This document shows positions 8,273 through 16,389 of a DNA stretch of 64,000 nt, in pieces (position 1 is the stretch's first letter; the number at the start of each line of letters is the position of its first letter). Both the position numbers and the translations under genes were made by a program. The stretch comes from Kibdelosporangium aridum. Lineage in GTDB: Bacteria > Actinomycetota > Actinomycetes > Mycobacteriales > Pseudonocardiaceae. The notes under the pieces were generated by a model that did no database searches, was not told the DNA's origin, and saw nothing but the letters and a program-made list of their open reading frames with translations. Where the stretch lies: contig NZ_FWXV01000001.1 of the NCBI RefSeq assembly GCF_900176515.1, positions 1,708,699-1,772,698 on the forward strand, written 5' to 3'.

Positions 8273-9505
8273 ATGGGGAGGGACTTCGGGTGGCTGTGGC
8301 GGGCTTACGCGGTCAGCACGTTGGGCACATACGTGGCCTTGGATGCCTTTCCCATGATCGCCATCCTCGCCTTGCACGTCAGCGAGGCGCAGGTGTCGCT
8401 GATCGCGGCGGTCGGCGGGGCGATGGGTGCGTTGCTCGCCGTACCGCTTGGGCCGTGGGTGGAGTTCCGGCGTAAGCGGTCGTTGATGATCCACGCGGAC
8501 CTGGTGCGATTCCTCGTTCTCATGACCGTTCCAACCGCTTACGCCCTGGATGTCTTGACCTACTACCAATTGCTTGTCGTCACGGTCGTCGTCGCTGCGG
8601 CGGACATCGTCTTCGTCGGCGCGAGCGGCGCGCACCTCAAAGGTCTCGTCGCACCGGATCAGTTGACGACCGCCAACGGCAAGTTCGAGAGCGTCCTGTG
8701 GGTGTCCGCGGCCGTAGGCCCGCCGCTCGGCGGTGGCATGATCGGCTTGCTGGGGCCGGTTGTGACGACGGTGTCGAACGCGGTGAGCTATTTGCTGTCC
8801 GCACTGGGGATCCGGATGATCAAGGCACCGGAGCCCGCACCGCCCCAACGGAAGCACGCCAACGTGGGCCTTGGTGAAGGCTGGCGGGCGATCGCCCGAG
8901 ACCCGGGACTGCGGCGGTTCTTCGCGAGCAACGTGCTGGCGTCCGCGCTGATCATGGCGACCGGGCCGCTGCTGGCGTTCCTCATGCTGCGTGAACTGGG
9001 CTTCACCGCGCTGGAGTACGGGCTGGCGCTCGGCATTTCCTGTCTCGGCGGGATTGTCGGCGCCCGGATGTCCCGGCCACTGGCAAGGAGGTTCGGGCAG
9101 CGGACAATCCTGCTCGGCTTCGGCGTCGCCCGGACGCTGTGGCTGACCGGCCTCGCGTTCGTCGGACCCGGTGTGACGGGCCTGTTGGTCGTCATCGCCG
9201 TTGAGATCACCATGATCACGTGCATCGGGATCTTCACCCCGGTGTTCGCGACATACCGCCTCGAGCGTGCCCCGCACGACGCTCTCGCCAGAGTCCTCAC
9301 CGCGTGGACGATCAGTAGCCGCGCGGCCATCGCCGTCCTGACCGCGCTGTGGGGACTGCTCGCCAGCGTCACGAGCGTCAGGATCGCGATCGGGATCGCC
9401 GGCGCGTTGATGCTCCTGACTTCGCTGTTGTTGCCGTGGCGGCGTCAGAACTGGGAAAGCACGGAGTCCGCCTCGGCCAACGATGTCACCACCGCGGCGA
9501 CATAG
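8273..9505 (+). CDS. MFS transporter (MFS_3/EntS-like)
   Basis: A 410-aa protein with about 12 predicted membrane helices. The opening LWRAYAVSTLGTYVALDAFPMIAIL and the loop GPWVEFRRKRSLMIHADLVR resemble the MFS_3 group, which includes macrolide and enterobactin exporters. It follows the previous MFS gene by 9 bp, so the two are probably co-transcribed. Its last 61 bp overlap the 3' end of the convergent FAD monooxygenase gene, so about 20 codons are read on both strands. The substrate is unknown; export of a small molecule is inferred from the family. Confidence 0.85.
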   Translation: MGRDFGWLWRAYAVSTLGTYVALDAFPMIAILALHVSEAQVSLIAAVGGAMGALLAVPLGPWVEFRRKRSLMIHADLVRFLVLMTVPTAYALDVLTYYQLLVVTVVVAAADIVFVGASGAHLKGLVAPDQLTTANGKFESVLWVSAAVGPPLGGGMIGLLGPVVTTVSNAVSYLLSALGIRMIKAPEPAPPQRKHANVGLGEGWRAIARDPGLRRFFASNVLASALIMATGPLLAFLMLRELGFTALEYGLALGISCLGGIVGARMSRPLARRFGQRTILLGFGVARTLWLTGLAFVGPGVTGLLVVIAVEITMITCIGIFTPVFATYRLERAPHDALARVLTAWTISSRAAIAVLTALWGLLASVTSVRIAIGIAGALMLLTSLLLPWRRQNWESTESASANDVTTAAT

Positions 9506-10779
9506 GCATCCGGGCGGATCACCCAGAACGCGTCCTCGTGCTCGACTACCTGCAAGCCGTTCCGGCAACCAGAGCGGAGTTGTTCTGGGACAAGCAATCC
9601 GGCGGCCGGGTGCGATCCGTGGGTCAGAGGAGAGCAACGGTACGGGAACGGTGACGACAGCCGTCCGGAGTTGACCTGGGAGTACACCGACGGGTCGTGC
9701 CGTGCCTTCTCCAGGATCATCCGGCGGTGCTGGCGTTGGACATCGGTCTGTGGGACGAGGAAATCCATGGTCTCGGTGGTGATCCTGATGTTCTCCAACG
9801 CTGCCGCGTGCCGTTCGACGTGGTAGGTCTCCAGCAGCTCCGGGGAGGATTTCCCTTGCAGGACACGGGCGATCTTCCAGGCCGCGTTCTCGGCGTCGGC
9901 CACGCCGGAGTTCAGGCCACGCGCGCCGAAAGGCGCCATCAAGTGCGCGCAGTCCCCGGCGAGCAGGACACGACCGACACGCATCCGCGACGCGACACGG
10001 GAATGGAAACGGTAGACCGACTTCCAGACGACCGAGTAGTCCGTGTCGCCGATGATCGCACGGATCCGTCCGTGCAGATCGTCCACCTCTACCGAATAGT
10101 CGGCAGGCACCTGCCAGTCGATCCGGAACGTCGAGCCAGGACAAGGATGGATCAGCACCTGGCGTCCCGGGTTCCACGGCGGGTCGAAGTAGAACCGTCG
10201 CTCGTGCGCCCAGCCAGGCAGGTCGGCGCGGATGTCGCAGATCAGGAACTGGTCGTCGAAGGACTGCCCGTCGAACGTGACGTCAAGGGCGGCCCGCAAG
10301 TCGTCGGCGTGCGATCCCGCGCACAGCACCACATACGAAGCCCGGATCACCTGGCCGTCGGCGCATGTCACCGTCACACCGGATGAATCTTGGTCCAGAC
10401 CGGTCACGCGGTGGTTCCAGCGGACGTCGATCAGCGGCTGCCGGGCGATCCAGGAGTCCAGGATCTCCTCGGTGCGTGACTGTGACAGGTTCACGAACGG
10501 CGGCAGATCCCCGCCGGACGGCAGGGTGATCGCGAACAACTCGGTGTCCTGGTAGAACGTCCGCGCGGTCGTCCACGTCAGGCCCTCGGCGGTGATCTGC
10601 GCACCCGCGCCGACCGAATGCCAGATGTCCAGCACGTCCCGCTGCTGGCAGATCGACTTCGAGCCGATCGGATCCCGCTTGGCCCGGCCGTCCACCAGGA
10701 CCGTCTCCACGCCCCAGCGGGCGAGCAGCAAAGCCGTCGTCTGGCCGACAGGTCCGTTCCCGACGACGACGACGCTCAT
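9445..10779 (-). CDS. FAD-dependent aromatic-ring-type monooxygenase
   Basis: A 444-aa flavoprotein of the p-hydroxybenzoate-hydroxylase fold. Residues 2-15 give the dinucleotide-binding GxGxxG (VVVVGNGPVGQTTA). Near residues 285-310 the second FAD motif RVLLAGDCAHLMAPFGARG is intact, followed by the family GLNSGVADAENAAWKI stretch. Such enzymes hydroxylate phenols or related rings using NAD(P)H and O2. The start ATG overlaps the stop of the upstream metallo-beta-lactamase-fold gene by 4 nt (ATGA), so translation is probably coupled. A much longer open frame continues upstream in the same phase but is antisense-like there, so I did not use it. The substrate is unknown. Confidence 0.9.
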   Translation of the reverse strand: MSVVVVGNGPVGQTTALLLARWGVETVLVDGRAKRDPIGSKSICQQRDVLDIWHSVGAGAQITAEGLTWTTARTFYQDTELFAITLPSGGDLPPFVNLSQSRTEEILDSWIARQPLIDVRWNHRVTGLDQDSSGVTVTCADGQVIRASYVVLCAGSHADDLRAALDVTFDGQSFDDQFLICDIRADLPGWAHERRFYFDPPWNPGRQVLIHPCPGSTFRIDWQVPADYSVEVDDLHGRIRAIIGDTDYSVVWKSVYRFHSRVASRMRVGRVLLAGDCAHLMAPFGARGLNSGVADAENAAWKIARVLQGKSSPELLETYHVERHAAALENIRITTETMDFLVPQTDVQRQHRRMILEKARHDPSVYSQVNSGRLSSPFPYRCSPLTHGSHPAAGLLVPEQLRSGCRNGLQVVEHEDAFWVIRPDAYVAAVVTSLAEADSVLSQF

Positions 10780-11735
10780 GCCAGTTTGTCCCAGACTTCC
10801 CGGTCGCGCTCGGCTGTCCAGATCACCGGCCGCTCGATGCCGGCCAGTTCGTCCCACGCCCGGGAGACGTCGAACGGCAGGCAGTGCTCGAAGATCGGCC
10901 ACTTGCCGTACCGCGGGGACAACGCGGCATGGGTGCGTTCGAAGGCCTGCTTCAACGTCCCGCCCGCTTCGAAGACCGACGAGACCTCGGCCAGCAGCAC
11001 GGTCAGGAAGTGCCTGGTCTGGTCGATCGCGGCGTTGACCGCGTCGCGGCCGTGGGTGACCGCGCCACGGCCGCCGATCAACGTCGTGGCGTCGAACGAC
11101 CGCACCTTGTCCAAAGTGGAGGTTGACCAGTCGTGGTGGTACGCGTCCCCGGTGTACAGGGCGGCCTGTGCCTCCACGAGATCGCCCGCGTAGAGGATGC
11201 CGTGCCGGGGCAGCCAGGCGATGATGTCGCCTTCGGTGTGCCCGCGTCCGCAGTACTGCAGGACGAGATCGCCGCGTTCGCCGCCGAGGTCGATGGTGAC
11301 GCGGTCGGTGAAGGTCAGCGTCGGCCAGGTCAGTCCTGGCACCGATTCCGGTGACTTGGCCAGCCGCGGCATCCGGGCGAACTCGCTGGCCCAGTCCTGT
11401 TTGCCGCGTTCGGCGATGAGCGCTTTGGTGTTCTCGTGCGCCACGATGATGTCGGCGTCGAACGCGGACGCGCCGAGTGTGCGGACCGCGTGGTAGTGCG
11501 ACAGAACGAGGTAACGGACCGGTTTGCCGGTGTGTTCGCGGAGTTTGGCGAGCCATTCCCGTGCGGCGACCGGGGTTGCCATCGCTTCGAAGCAGACCAG
11601 GAAGTCCTCGCCTTCGATGGCGCCCACGTTCGGATCTCCTTCGGCGGTCAGTGCGTAGATCCCGTCGCCGAGGATTTCCAGCGTCTGCTCCTTGTCGGCC
11701 AGGTCGGCCGATGAGGCGAAGCTTTTCTGGCTCAT
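10776..11735 (-). CDS. Metallo-beta-lactamase-fold hydrolase with altered metal motif
   Basis: A 319-aa MBL-fold protein. The usual HxHxDH zinc motif reads SHYHAVRTLGA, so the Asp and final His are Val and Arg. The later His (RGHTEGD) and bridging Asp (YAGDLVEA) are present. One metal site may therefore be lost. A similar HYHAVR form occurs in other actinobacterial homologues as far as I recall, so it is probably a subfamily trait, not decay. The chosen ATG has no SD but lies 7 nt after a TACAGT box, fitting a leaderless start. It is translationally coupled to the FAD monooxygenase, suggesting successive steps on one substrate. Confidence 0.85.
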   Translation of the reverse strand: MSQKSFASSADLADKEQTLEILGDGIYALTAEGDPNVGAIEGEDFLVCFEAMATPVAAREWLAKLREHTGKPVRYLVLSHYHAVRTLGASAFDADIIVAHENTKALIAERGKQDWASEFARMPRLAKSPESVPGLTWPTLTFTDRVTIDLGGERGDLVLQYCGRGHTEGDIIAWLPRHGILYAGDLVEAQAALYTGDAYHHDWSTSTLDKVRSFDATTLIGGRGAVTHGRDAVNAAIDQTRHFLTVLLAEVSSVFEAGGTLKQAFERTHAALSPRYGKWPIFEHCLPFDVSRAWDELAGIERPVIWTAERDREVWDKLA

Positions 11736-11742
11736 CTGCCCG

Positions 11743-11748
11743 ACTGTA
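11743..11748 (-). promoter_or_regulatory. -10-like box for a leaderless mRNA
   Basis: Read on the minus strand the box is TACAGT, followed after 7 nt by the ATG of the MBL-fold gene. This is the same geometry as at several other genes in the window. Confidence 0.45.
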
Positions 11749-11818
11749 GCGCGCGGGGGAGTAACGGCGACTAGTCCATGGGCAGGCACCGCAGGACGAG
11801 GGAGAGGGGGCAGCAGAG

Positions 11819-12709
11819 GTGGTCAACTCGCGCGGGAATCTCACGGCTTTTGCCGCAGGTACCGTCGTTGCGACGCTCGTCGGCGTCGGCGCGAAGCTGG
11901 CGTGGGACGGGGTGATCGACGGCGTCGCAGGTTCCGTCGTTTGGGTGATAGTCGCGTTGATCGTGGCCGTGATCCTGTTGATCGCGGTGGTCACACGGAC
12001 ATCGACGAAGGTGGACCATCTGATCGAGAAGGCCGCGTTCTCGATCAGGTACTACCCGGCCGACGCCCCGGACACGCTGTACCAGCGCAGCCGGGAGGTG
12101 ATCAGCCAAGCAGGCTCGCAGGCACAGATCTACGCGGTGAACTCGTACGTCGAGGTGTTCCGCAAGGCCGCGGGCAGCCTCGAGTCCGAGAAGGACCTGC
12201 GCGAGCAACGCGATTACCTCAAACAATTCGAGCGCAAGTTCGAAACGGTGCTGTATCACCGGCTGATCCAGGTCCAGAATGGTCATTTGAAGGACAAGAA
12301 GGACGAGAAGTACGACTTGGCGAAGTCGCTCGCGCCCGCGTACCTCGACCACTACCGGGCCATGGCGGAGTTCGCCGAGAACAATCCGAGCAAGGACGTC
12401 AAGATCGTGAAGGTGCCCGCCAAACTCCCCGCGTCGTTCGTGGTCGTCAAGGACCGCAACTCCTCCGGCGGGCGGATCATCTGGCAGGTCAACATGCACG
12501 ATCCGAACGCGCCGTCGACCGAGTTCGAACGGATCATGGGCGTTTTCATCATCACCGACCCGGACGCCTTGCTCGTGCCACGGTTCATGCAGTGGTTCAC
12601 CGAGCTCAACCGGGGTTCACAGGACATCAGGGCGGCGGATCTGACAGAGCGCAAGGTGAATTCCGATGATGAGGGACCATCTGGTTCAGCGGCTGCTGAA
12701 GGTCATTGA
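11819..12709 (+). CDS. Membrane-anchored protein of unknown function
   Basis: A 296-aa protein not assigned to a family. Two hydrophobic segments (about residues 7-28 and 36-60, the second running VVWVIVALIVAVILLIAVV) form an N-terminal membrane hairpin. The rest is soluble and rich in charged residues, with a coiled-coil-like stretch (about 115-150, EKDLREQRDYLKQFERKFE). A phospholipase-D-like or receptor-like fold is possible, but no HKD motif is seen. The GTG start is supported by GGGAGAGGGGG about 7 nt upstream. The end overlaps the following small gene by 44 bp. Confidence 0.75.
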   Translation: MVNSRGNLTAFAAGTVVATLVGVGAKLAWDGVIDGVAGSVVWVIVALIVAVILLIAVVTRTSTKVDHLIEKAAFSIRYYPADAPDTLYQRSREVISQAGSQAQIYAVNSYVEVFRKAAGSLESEKDLREQRDYLKQFERKFETVLYHRLIQVQNGHLKDKKDEKYDLAKSLAPAYLDHYRAMAEFAENNPSKDVKIVKVPAKLPASFVVVKDRNSSGGRIIWQVNMHDPNAPSTEFERIMGVFIITDPDALLVPRFMQWFTELNRGSQDIRAADLTERKVNSDDEGPSGSAAAEGH

Positions 12710-13016
12710 CCTGCGTGACTGGGACCAGCTGGGCACGCTGGTGACCGACGACGTGCGCTACGACCGGCCCGGCTATCCGACCATTCACGGAGTGGCGCAG
12801 CTGCTCGACTTCTACCGGCACACCAGGGTCATCGCCGACGGGCGGCACAAGCTGGAAAGCCTGTTGACCGACCAGACTCAGGGATTCTGCTGGGGCAGTT
12901 TCGAAGGCATCTCCCGTTCGGGTGAACCCCTGTTCGAGTTGTTCGCCGACTGGTATGTTTTCGAAGCCGACAGGATCTGCCGCCGCCGCTCCTTTTTCTA
13001 CAAACCGGCCATCTGA
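12666..13016 (+). CDS. SnoaL-like / NTF2-family protein
   Basis: A 116-aa protein with the NTF2-like cone fold pattern: an N-terminal helix (VQRLLKVIDLRDWDQLGTLVTDDVRYDRPG), then IHGVAQLLDFYRHTR and a strand-rich C-terminus (FELFADWYVFEADRICRRRSFFY). Members act as small isomerases, cyclases or binding proteins; the actual role is unknown. Two successive ATG codons are possible starts; AAGGTG lies about 8 nt upstream. It overlaps the preceding membrane-protein gene and is followed 16 bp later by another unknown gene, so the three are probably co-transcribed. Confidence 0.8.
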   Translation: MMRDHLVQRLLKVIDLRDWDQLGTLVTDDVRYDRPGYPTIHGVAQLLDFYRHTRVIADGRHKLESLLTDQTQGFCWGSFEGISRSGEPLFELFADWYVFEADRICRRRSFFYKPAI

Positions 13017-13032
13017 CGAAAGATTTCAGCCT

Positions 13033-13992
13033 GTGCACAGTCACACTGTCGGTGAGATCGTGAAGGAGAACCTCGTCCGGCTGCGTAAAGGGCGAGGTGT
13101 GCTGGCACGGGACCTGGAATCGCGGGTCCGGCCGGACTTCACCGAGCTTTTCGGCGCGACGGCGGACTCGGGAAGCGTGTTGCGCGAGAAGGTGATCGGC
13201 TACCTCGACGAGCTGATGGCCGATCTGCCGGAGCAATTGCGCCGGGCCGCGCGATGTGGCCTGAACCTGCCACCGTCGACCGATGGCGACACGTTGCAGC
13301 AGCGGCTGTCGGTGCTGGCCGCGGAGTTCTATTGCGACGAACGGACTGCACGAAGGCGGATGGACGACGCCTTCCTGCAGATGGCAGCTCAAGCCGATCG
13401 CGGGCAGGTGCCGATGCCGGGTGTCGGGCACGGCGGGATCGGTTGGTACGTCGACGTTTTCGACGCGGTGCTGCGTCTCGACATGGCGAACCCGGAGGCG
13501 ATCGAGCGACGCACGATCGTGGCGACGGCCGCGTCGCTCGACAGGATCGTCACGTCGATCGACGTGCCGAGGCACCCCTCGAACCACAGCACGCGGGTCG
13601 AGCTCACACGCGAGATGATGTTCGGCGGCCTGCTCGCCGGAACCGGGCAGGGATCGAGCACCAATTTCAGTACCGAGATCACCCTGCCGAGAACGCTGCA
13701 CCGCGGCGAACGACACACATACGGCCTGATCGCGCGAATTCCGCCCGGTCAGGAAATGGTCAACCGATATGTGTACGTGCCGTACCGGCAATGCCGGTAT
13801 TTCACTCTGCTCGTCCGATTCCACCCGGACCGGGTGCCGCAGCGGATTTGGCGGCACGAAGGCGTGCCGCACAGTGCGGTCAACGACGAGCCCAGGCCGG
13901 GAACGGAGCTGGAACCGAACCTGGCCTACGAGGTCAGCGCCCAGTTCCGGGATCTCATCAACGGATGTGCCTACGGAATTCAATGGCGGTGA
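13033..13992 (+). CDS. Hypothetical actinobacterial protein (319 aa)
   Basis: I do not recognise a named family. The N-terminal 120 residues are helical and regulator-like (EIVKENLVRLRKGRGVLARDLE, then a region with repeated Arg/Leu). The C-terminal 180 residues look beta-rich with aromatic residues (NRYVYVPYRQCRYFTLLVRFHP). I chose the GTG because it lies just after the preceding stop and close to GAAAGA; an upstream ATG would overlap the SnoaL-like gene by about 95 bp. It is the last of three same-strand genes, and a strong hairpin starts at its stop codon. Confidence 0.7.
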   Translation: MHSHTVGEIVKENLVRLRKGRGVLARDLESRVRPDFTELFGATADSGSVLREKVIGYLDELMADLPEQLRRAARCGLNLPPSTDGDTLQQRLSVLAAEFYCDERTARRRMDDAFLQMAAQADRGQVPMPGVGHGGIGWYVDVFDAVLRLDMANPEAIERRTIVATAASLDRIVTSIDVPRHPSNHSTRVELTREMMFGGLLAGTGQGSSTNFSTEITLPRTLHRGERHTYGLIARIPPGQEMVNRYVYVPYRQCRYFTLLVRFHPDRVPQRIWRHEGVPHSAVNDEPRPGTELEPNLAYEVSAQFRDLINGCAYGIQWR

Positions 13993-14022
13993 CGTCCGGG
14001 GAAGCGTCACCCCGGACGTCAC
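13989..14022. terminator. Hairpin terminator overlapping the stop codon
   Basis: The 13-bp arms GTGACGTCCGGGG and CCCCGGACGTCAC are exact complements around an 8-nt loop. It terminates the plus-strand gene and also sits just after the minus-strand mini-ORF below the XRE gene, so it may act in both directions. Confidence 0.7.
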
Positions 14023-14037
14023 CGACAGCTCAAGGAA

Positions 14038-14052
14038 TCAGTGCGGCTCCAT
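14038..14052 (-). other. Four-codon mini-ORF (Met-Glu-Pro-His) with ideal RBS
   Basis: On the minus strand AAGGAGG stands 7 nt before ATG GAG CCG CAC TGA, and the bidirectional hairpin follows. The same frame can be extended upstream to a GTG to give 35 residues ending GGKTMEPH, but that GTG has no RBS. It lies downstream of the XRE-TPR regulator on the same strand. It could be a minimal peptide gene, the tail of a small peptide, or a chance RBS. Confidence 0.3.
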
Positions 14053-14181
14053 GGTTTTTCCTCCTTCAGGAAGCCCTGCGTGAAGGAAGACGTCGACCTT
14101 CGTGGATCTGCCACCAGCTGGTGATATACACAATGGTCGGCTCACGCCTGGCCCGGAAGGTGTTTCCTGTGGCTGAAACCG

Positions 14182-15426
14182 TCAGGAAACAGGAAACCCG
14201 AAAAGTGCGGCCGTGATTTCTACGTGTAATTGTTTTGCTGGACGGTAGTTGTGCCTGCGTGCCATGGCACGGGTCAGCCTGCGCAGTTCGGTGCGCGCGG
14301 TGGCCGAGCCGATCGGCTGGGCGATGGCGATGACCTGCGACGCGACCTCACACATCCGGTCGAGGTCACTCGTTGCCTCGTACGCCAACGCAAGCCGCGC
14401 GCCGAACATCGCCCGGGCCCGTCTCGCGGTCGGTGCTGTCCTGGCGAGCGCTCGTTCCAGCAGTTCCGCGGCTTGCTTCGGCCGGCCCAGATCGAAGGTG
14501 CACCACCCGGAAACGGCCAGATTCAAATCGGCGACAGTGGTCGAACCGAGCGGCGATCCGCCAGGGCCGTCCGGAACTCCGTTGGCCAGCAACGTTTCGG
14601 CTCGATCCAGCGCGGCACGGCAGTCACGGCTGTTGTTGAGCATCGCGTGGCCTTGCGCTTCCCGGTGCGCGGCCAGCGCGAGCACCCGCGGGTCCGCCCC
14701 AGGATGCTGTTGTGCCTGCTGCGCAAGGGAGATCGTGCGGGCGGCGTCCCGCGCGTACATCGCCAGCTCGGCTTCCCTGACCAGTGCGTACGCCGCCAAC
14801 GCCTGATCGCCCGCGGACTCGGCGAGCTTGGCGGACTGCCGGGTCCACGCCATCGACGACTGGTTGTCGCCAGCCTCCTGCGCCATCCAACCGGCGTATT
14901 CGGCGTATCGCGCGGCCAGGATCTCGAACGACGCCCGGCTCGACGGATACGGCGCGGCCTCAGCGAGTTCGACGAGCGTGCAGTACTCGACGGCGATCGT
15001 GCGCAGCACCAACCCGGGCGCGCTCTGCTGGCCCCGCTTGCGAAGCTGGGCGAACTGGTCGCGGTAGTACAGCCGCGTCTGCGGATCCTCGGCAGCCGTC
15101 TCGGCGTCAGCCTCGTTGATGCCCAAGGGAAGGAACAAGGAGCTGCCGAAGGCGAGAACTTCCCGGCGATTCGGGTGCGCGAAGTCGACGGGGGAATCGC
15201 CGTTCGGCGGATCCGGCCCGGCCCGCTGGACCAACGCCGCGAGCTCCCCATTCGCCCTGAGCTCGGCGTCAGCAAGGCGCGCCAGTTGCTCGGTCGGCGG
15301 CTGCCTGCCGTTCTCGATCTTGCTGAGATAGCCCTTGCTGAAGTTCAGCCGCCTGGCCATCTCGTTCAGGGAGATCTCGGCATGCACCCGCCGTCGCCGC
15401 AATTCGGCGCCGAATTCGTGGTTCAC
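14182..15426 (-). CDS. XRE-family regulator with TPR-like C-terminal domain
   Basis: A 414-aa regulator. Residues 5-60 are a Cro/CI-type helix-turn-helix (ISLNEMARRLNFSKGYLSKIENGRQPP). The remaining 330 residues are all-helical with repeated Ala/Leu/Tyr helices resembling tetratricopeptide repeats, as in regulators of the RRNPP type, which bind peptides, and in many actinobacterial XRE-TPR proteins of unknown ligand. The GTG start (MNHEF) has GGGGAGG 8-9 nt upstream. About 130 bp below its stop is a mini-ORF with a perfect RBS, which could be a ligand or unrelated. Confidence 0.85.
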   Translation of the reverse strand: MNHEFGAELRRRRVHAEISLNEMARRLNFSKGYLSKIENGRQPPTEQLARLADAELRANGELAALVQRAGPDPPNGDSPVDFAHPNRREVLAFGSSLFLPLGINEADAETAAEDPQTRLYYRDQFAQLRKRGQQSAPGLVLRTIAVEYCTLVELAEAAPYPSSRASFEILAARYAEYAGWMAQEAGDNQSSMAWTRQSAKLAESAGDQALAAYALVREAELAMYARDAARTISLAQQAQQHPGADPRVLALAAHREAQGHAMLNNSRDCRAALDRAETLLANGVPDGPGGSPLGSTTVADLNLAVSGWCTFDLGRPKQAAELLERALARTAPTARRARAMFGARLALAYEATSDLDRMCEVASQVIAIAQPIGSATARTELRRLTRAMARRHNYRPAKQLHVEITAALFGFPVS

Positions 15427-15552
15427 TCAGCGCACCTCCCCTTTGCACGGTACCGCGCCCGTCACCCCCGCAGGACGGGTTTCCAGTTGCCGACTCGCCT
15501 GTTTCACCAACCGCGCAGGCAGCACGGGGGCTGGTCCACTGCGGACATCACG

Positions 15553-16389
15553 TCACAGGTTGCTGTCGATGCCGATTTCGGCCGGGCCGTCGCGCAGTAC
15601 GCCCCGCACTTGGTCCAGCGACACCGTCTCCGGCGCGAACTCGGCGAGCCACCAGGTGGCGCCAGCCTTGGCGTAGGGCGCTGGATCGGTGCCGGGCGGG
15701 AGTGCGACGGCGATGTCGTACGGAGTCGTCTTTTGTTGGCGGAGATCCGTGATGGTGCTGACGATGTCAGCGAGCTGGTCCGGGTGCTGGAGATTGACCG
15801 GGAAGAAACCGTCGTGCCGGGCGGCGCGGCGCAGCGGCTTGACGTTCCCGGGAAATCCCGCGGCCCACACCGGCACGCCGGGGCGCTGAACCGGTCTGGG
15901 AAGAAAGGAGATGCCGTCGACGATGTAGTGCGTGCCGTGGTGGTGCACCGGCGTACCGGACCATGCGGCGGTCAGGATCGCCAGCGACTCGTCGAGCATC
16001 TGGCCCCGCCGCCGATCATCGAGTTCCTCGCCGGTCGCGTGCAGTTCGCCGGCGAAGCGGTCGCTGCCGAGACCGACGCCGAGCGTGAGACGGCCGCCGC
16101 TGAGCCGGTCCAGCGTCGCGGTTTCCTTGGCGACCTTGGCAGGCCGGCGGCGGGCAAGGGGCGTGACCATGGGGCCGAACCGGAGGCGTTCGGTGGCGGT
16201 GGCGATCGCGGCCAGCGTGATCCACGGGTCGGCCACCTGCCGCACCGGCTCCCGCCAGCGCAGGTGGTCCCAGACGAACACGCCGTGCCAGCCGGCCTGC
16301 TCCGCCTCAGCGGCCAGGCGTGCCACCACTGCCGGTTCGGCGAGATCGTTGAAGATCGGCAGCCAGACAGCCGAACGCAAGCCGGTCAT
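15553..16389 (-). CDS. LLM-class flavin-dependent oxidoreductase
   Basis: A 278-aa luciferase-like TIM-barrel protein: AEQAGWHGVFVWDHL, the conserved RLRFGPMVTPLARRRPAKVAKETATLDRLSGGRL block and GVGLGSDRFAGE are all diagnostic. Members use F420 or FMN; the cofactor cannot be told here. The ATG overlaps the stop of the upstream alpha/beta hydrolase gene by 4 nt, so the two are translationally coupled. A longer in-frame version beginning about 50 codons earlier has out-of-frame composition and was rejected. Confidence 0.9.
   Translation of the reverse strand: MTGLRSAVWLPIFNDLAEPAVVARLAAEAEQAGWHGVFVWDHLRWREPVRQVADPWITLAAIATATERLRFGPMVTPLARRRPAKVAKETATLDRLSGGRLTLGVGLGSDRFAGELHATGEELDDRRRGQMLDESLAILTAAWSGTPVHHHGTHYIVDGISFLPRPVQRPGVPVWAAGFPGNVKPLRRAARHDGFFPVNLQHPDQLADIVSTITDLRQQKTTPYDIAVALPPGTDPAPYAKAGATWWLAEFAPETVSLDQVRGVLRDGPAEIGIDSNL

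Noticed and set aside
8264..10177. 637-codon minus-strand frame opposite the second MFS gene
   Set aside because: No domain, and Pro/Arg/Gly-rich; antisense shadow of MFS and monooxygenase coding.
10780..11994. In-frame upstream extension of the FAD monooxygenase
   Set aside because: The extension overlaps the MBL gene and has no family similarity; the ATGA junction fits a normal start.
14053..14145. 35-codon extension of the mini-ORF as a confident gene
   Set aside because: Its GTG lacks an RBS and there is no recognised precursor motif.
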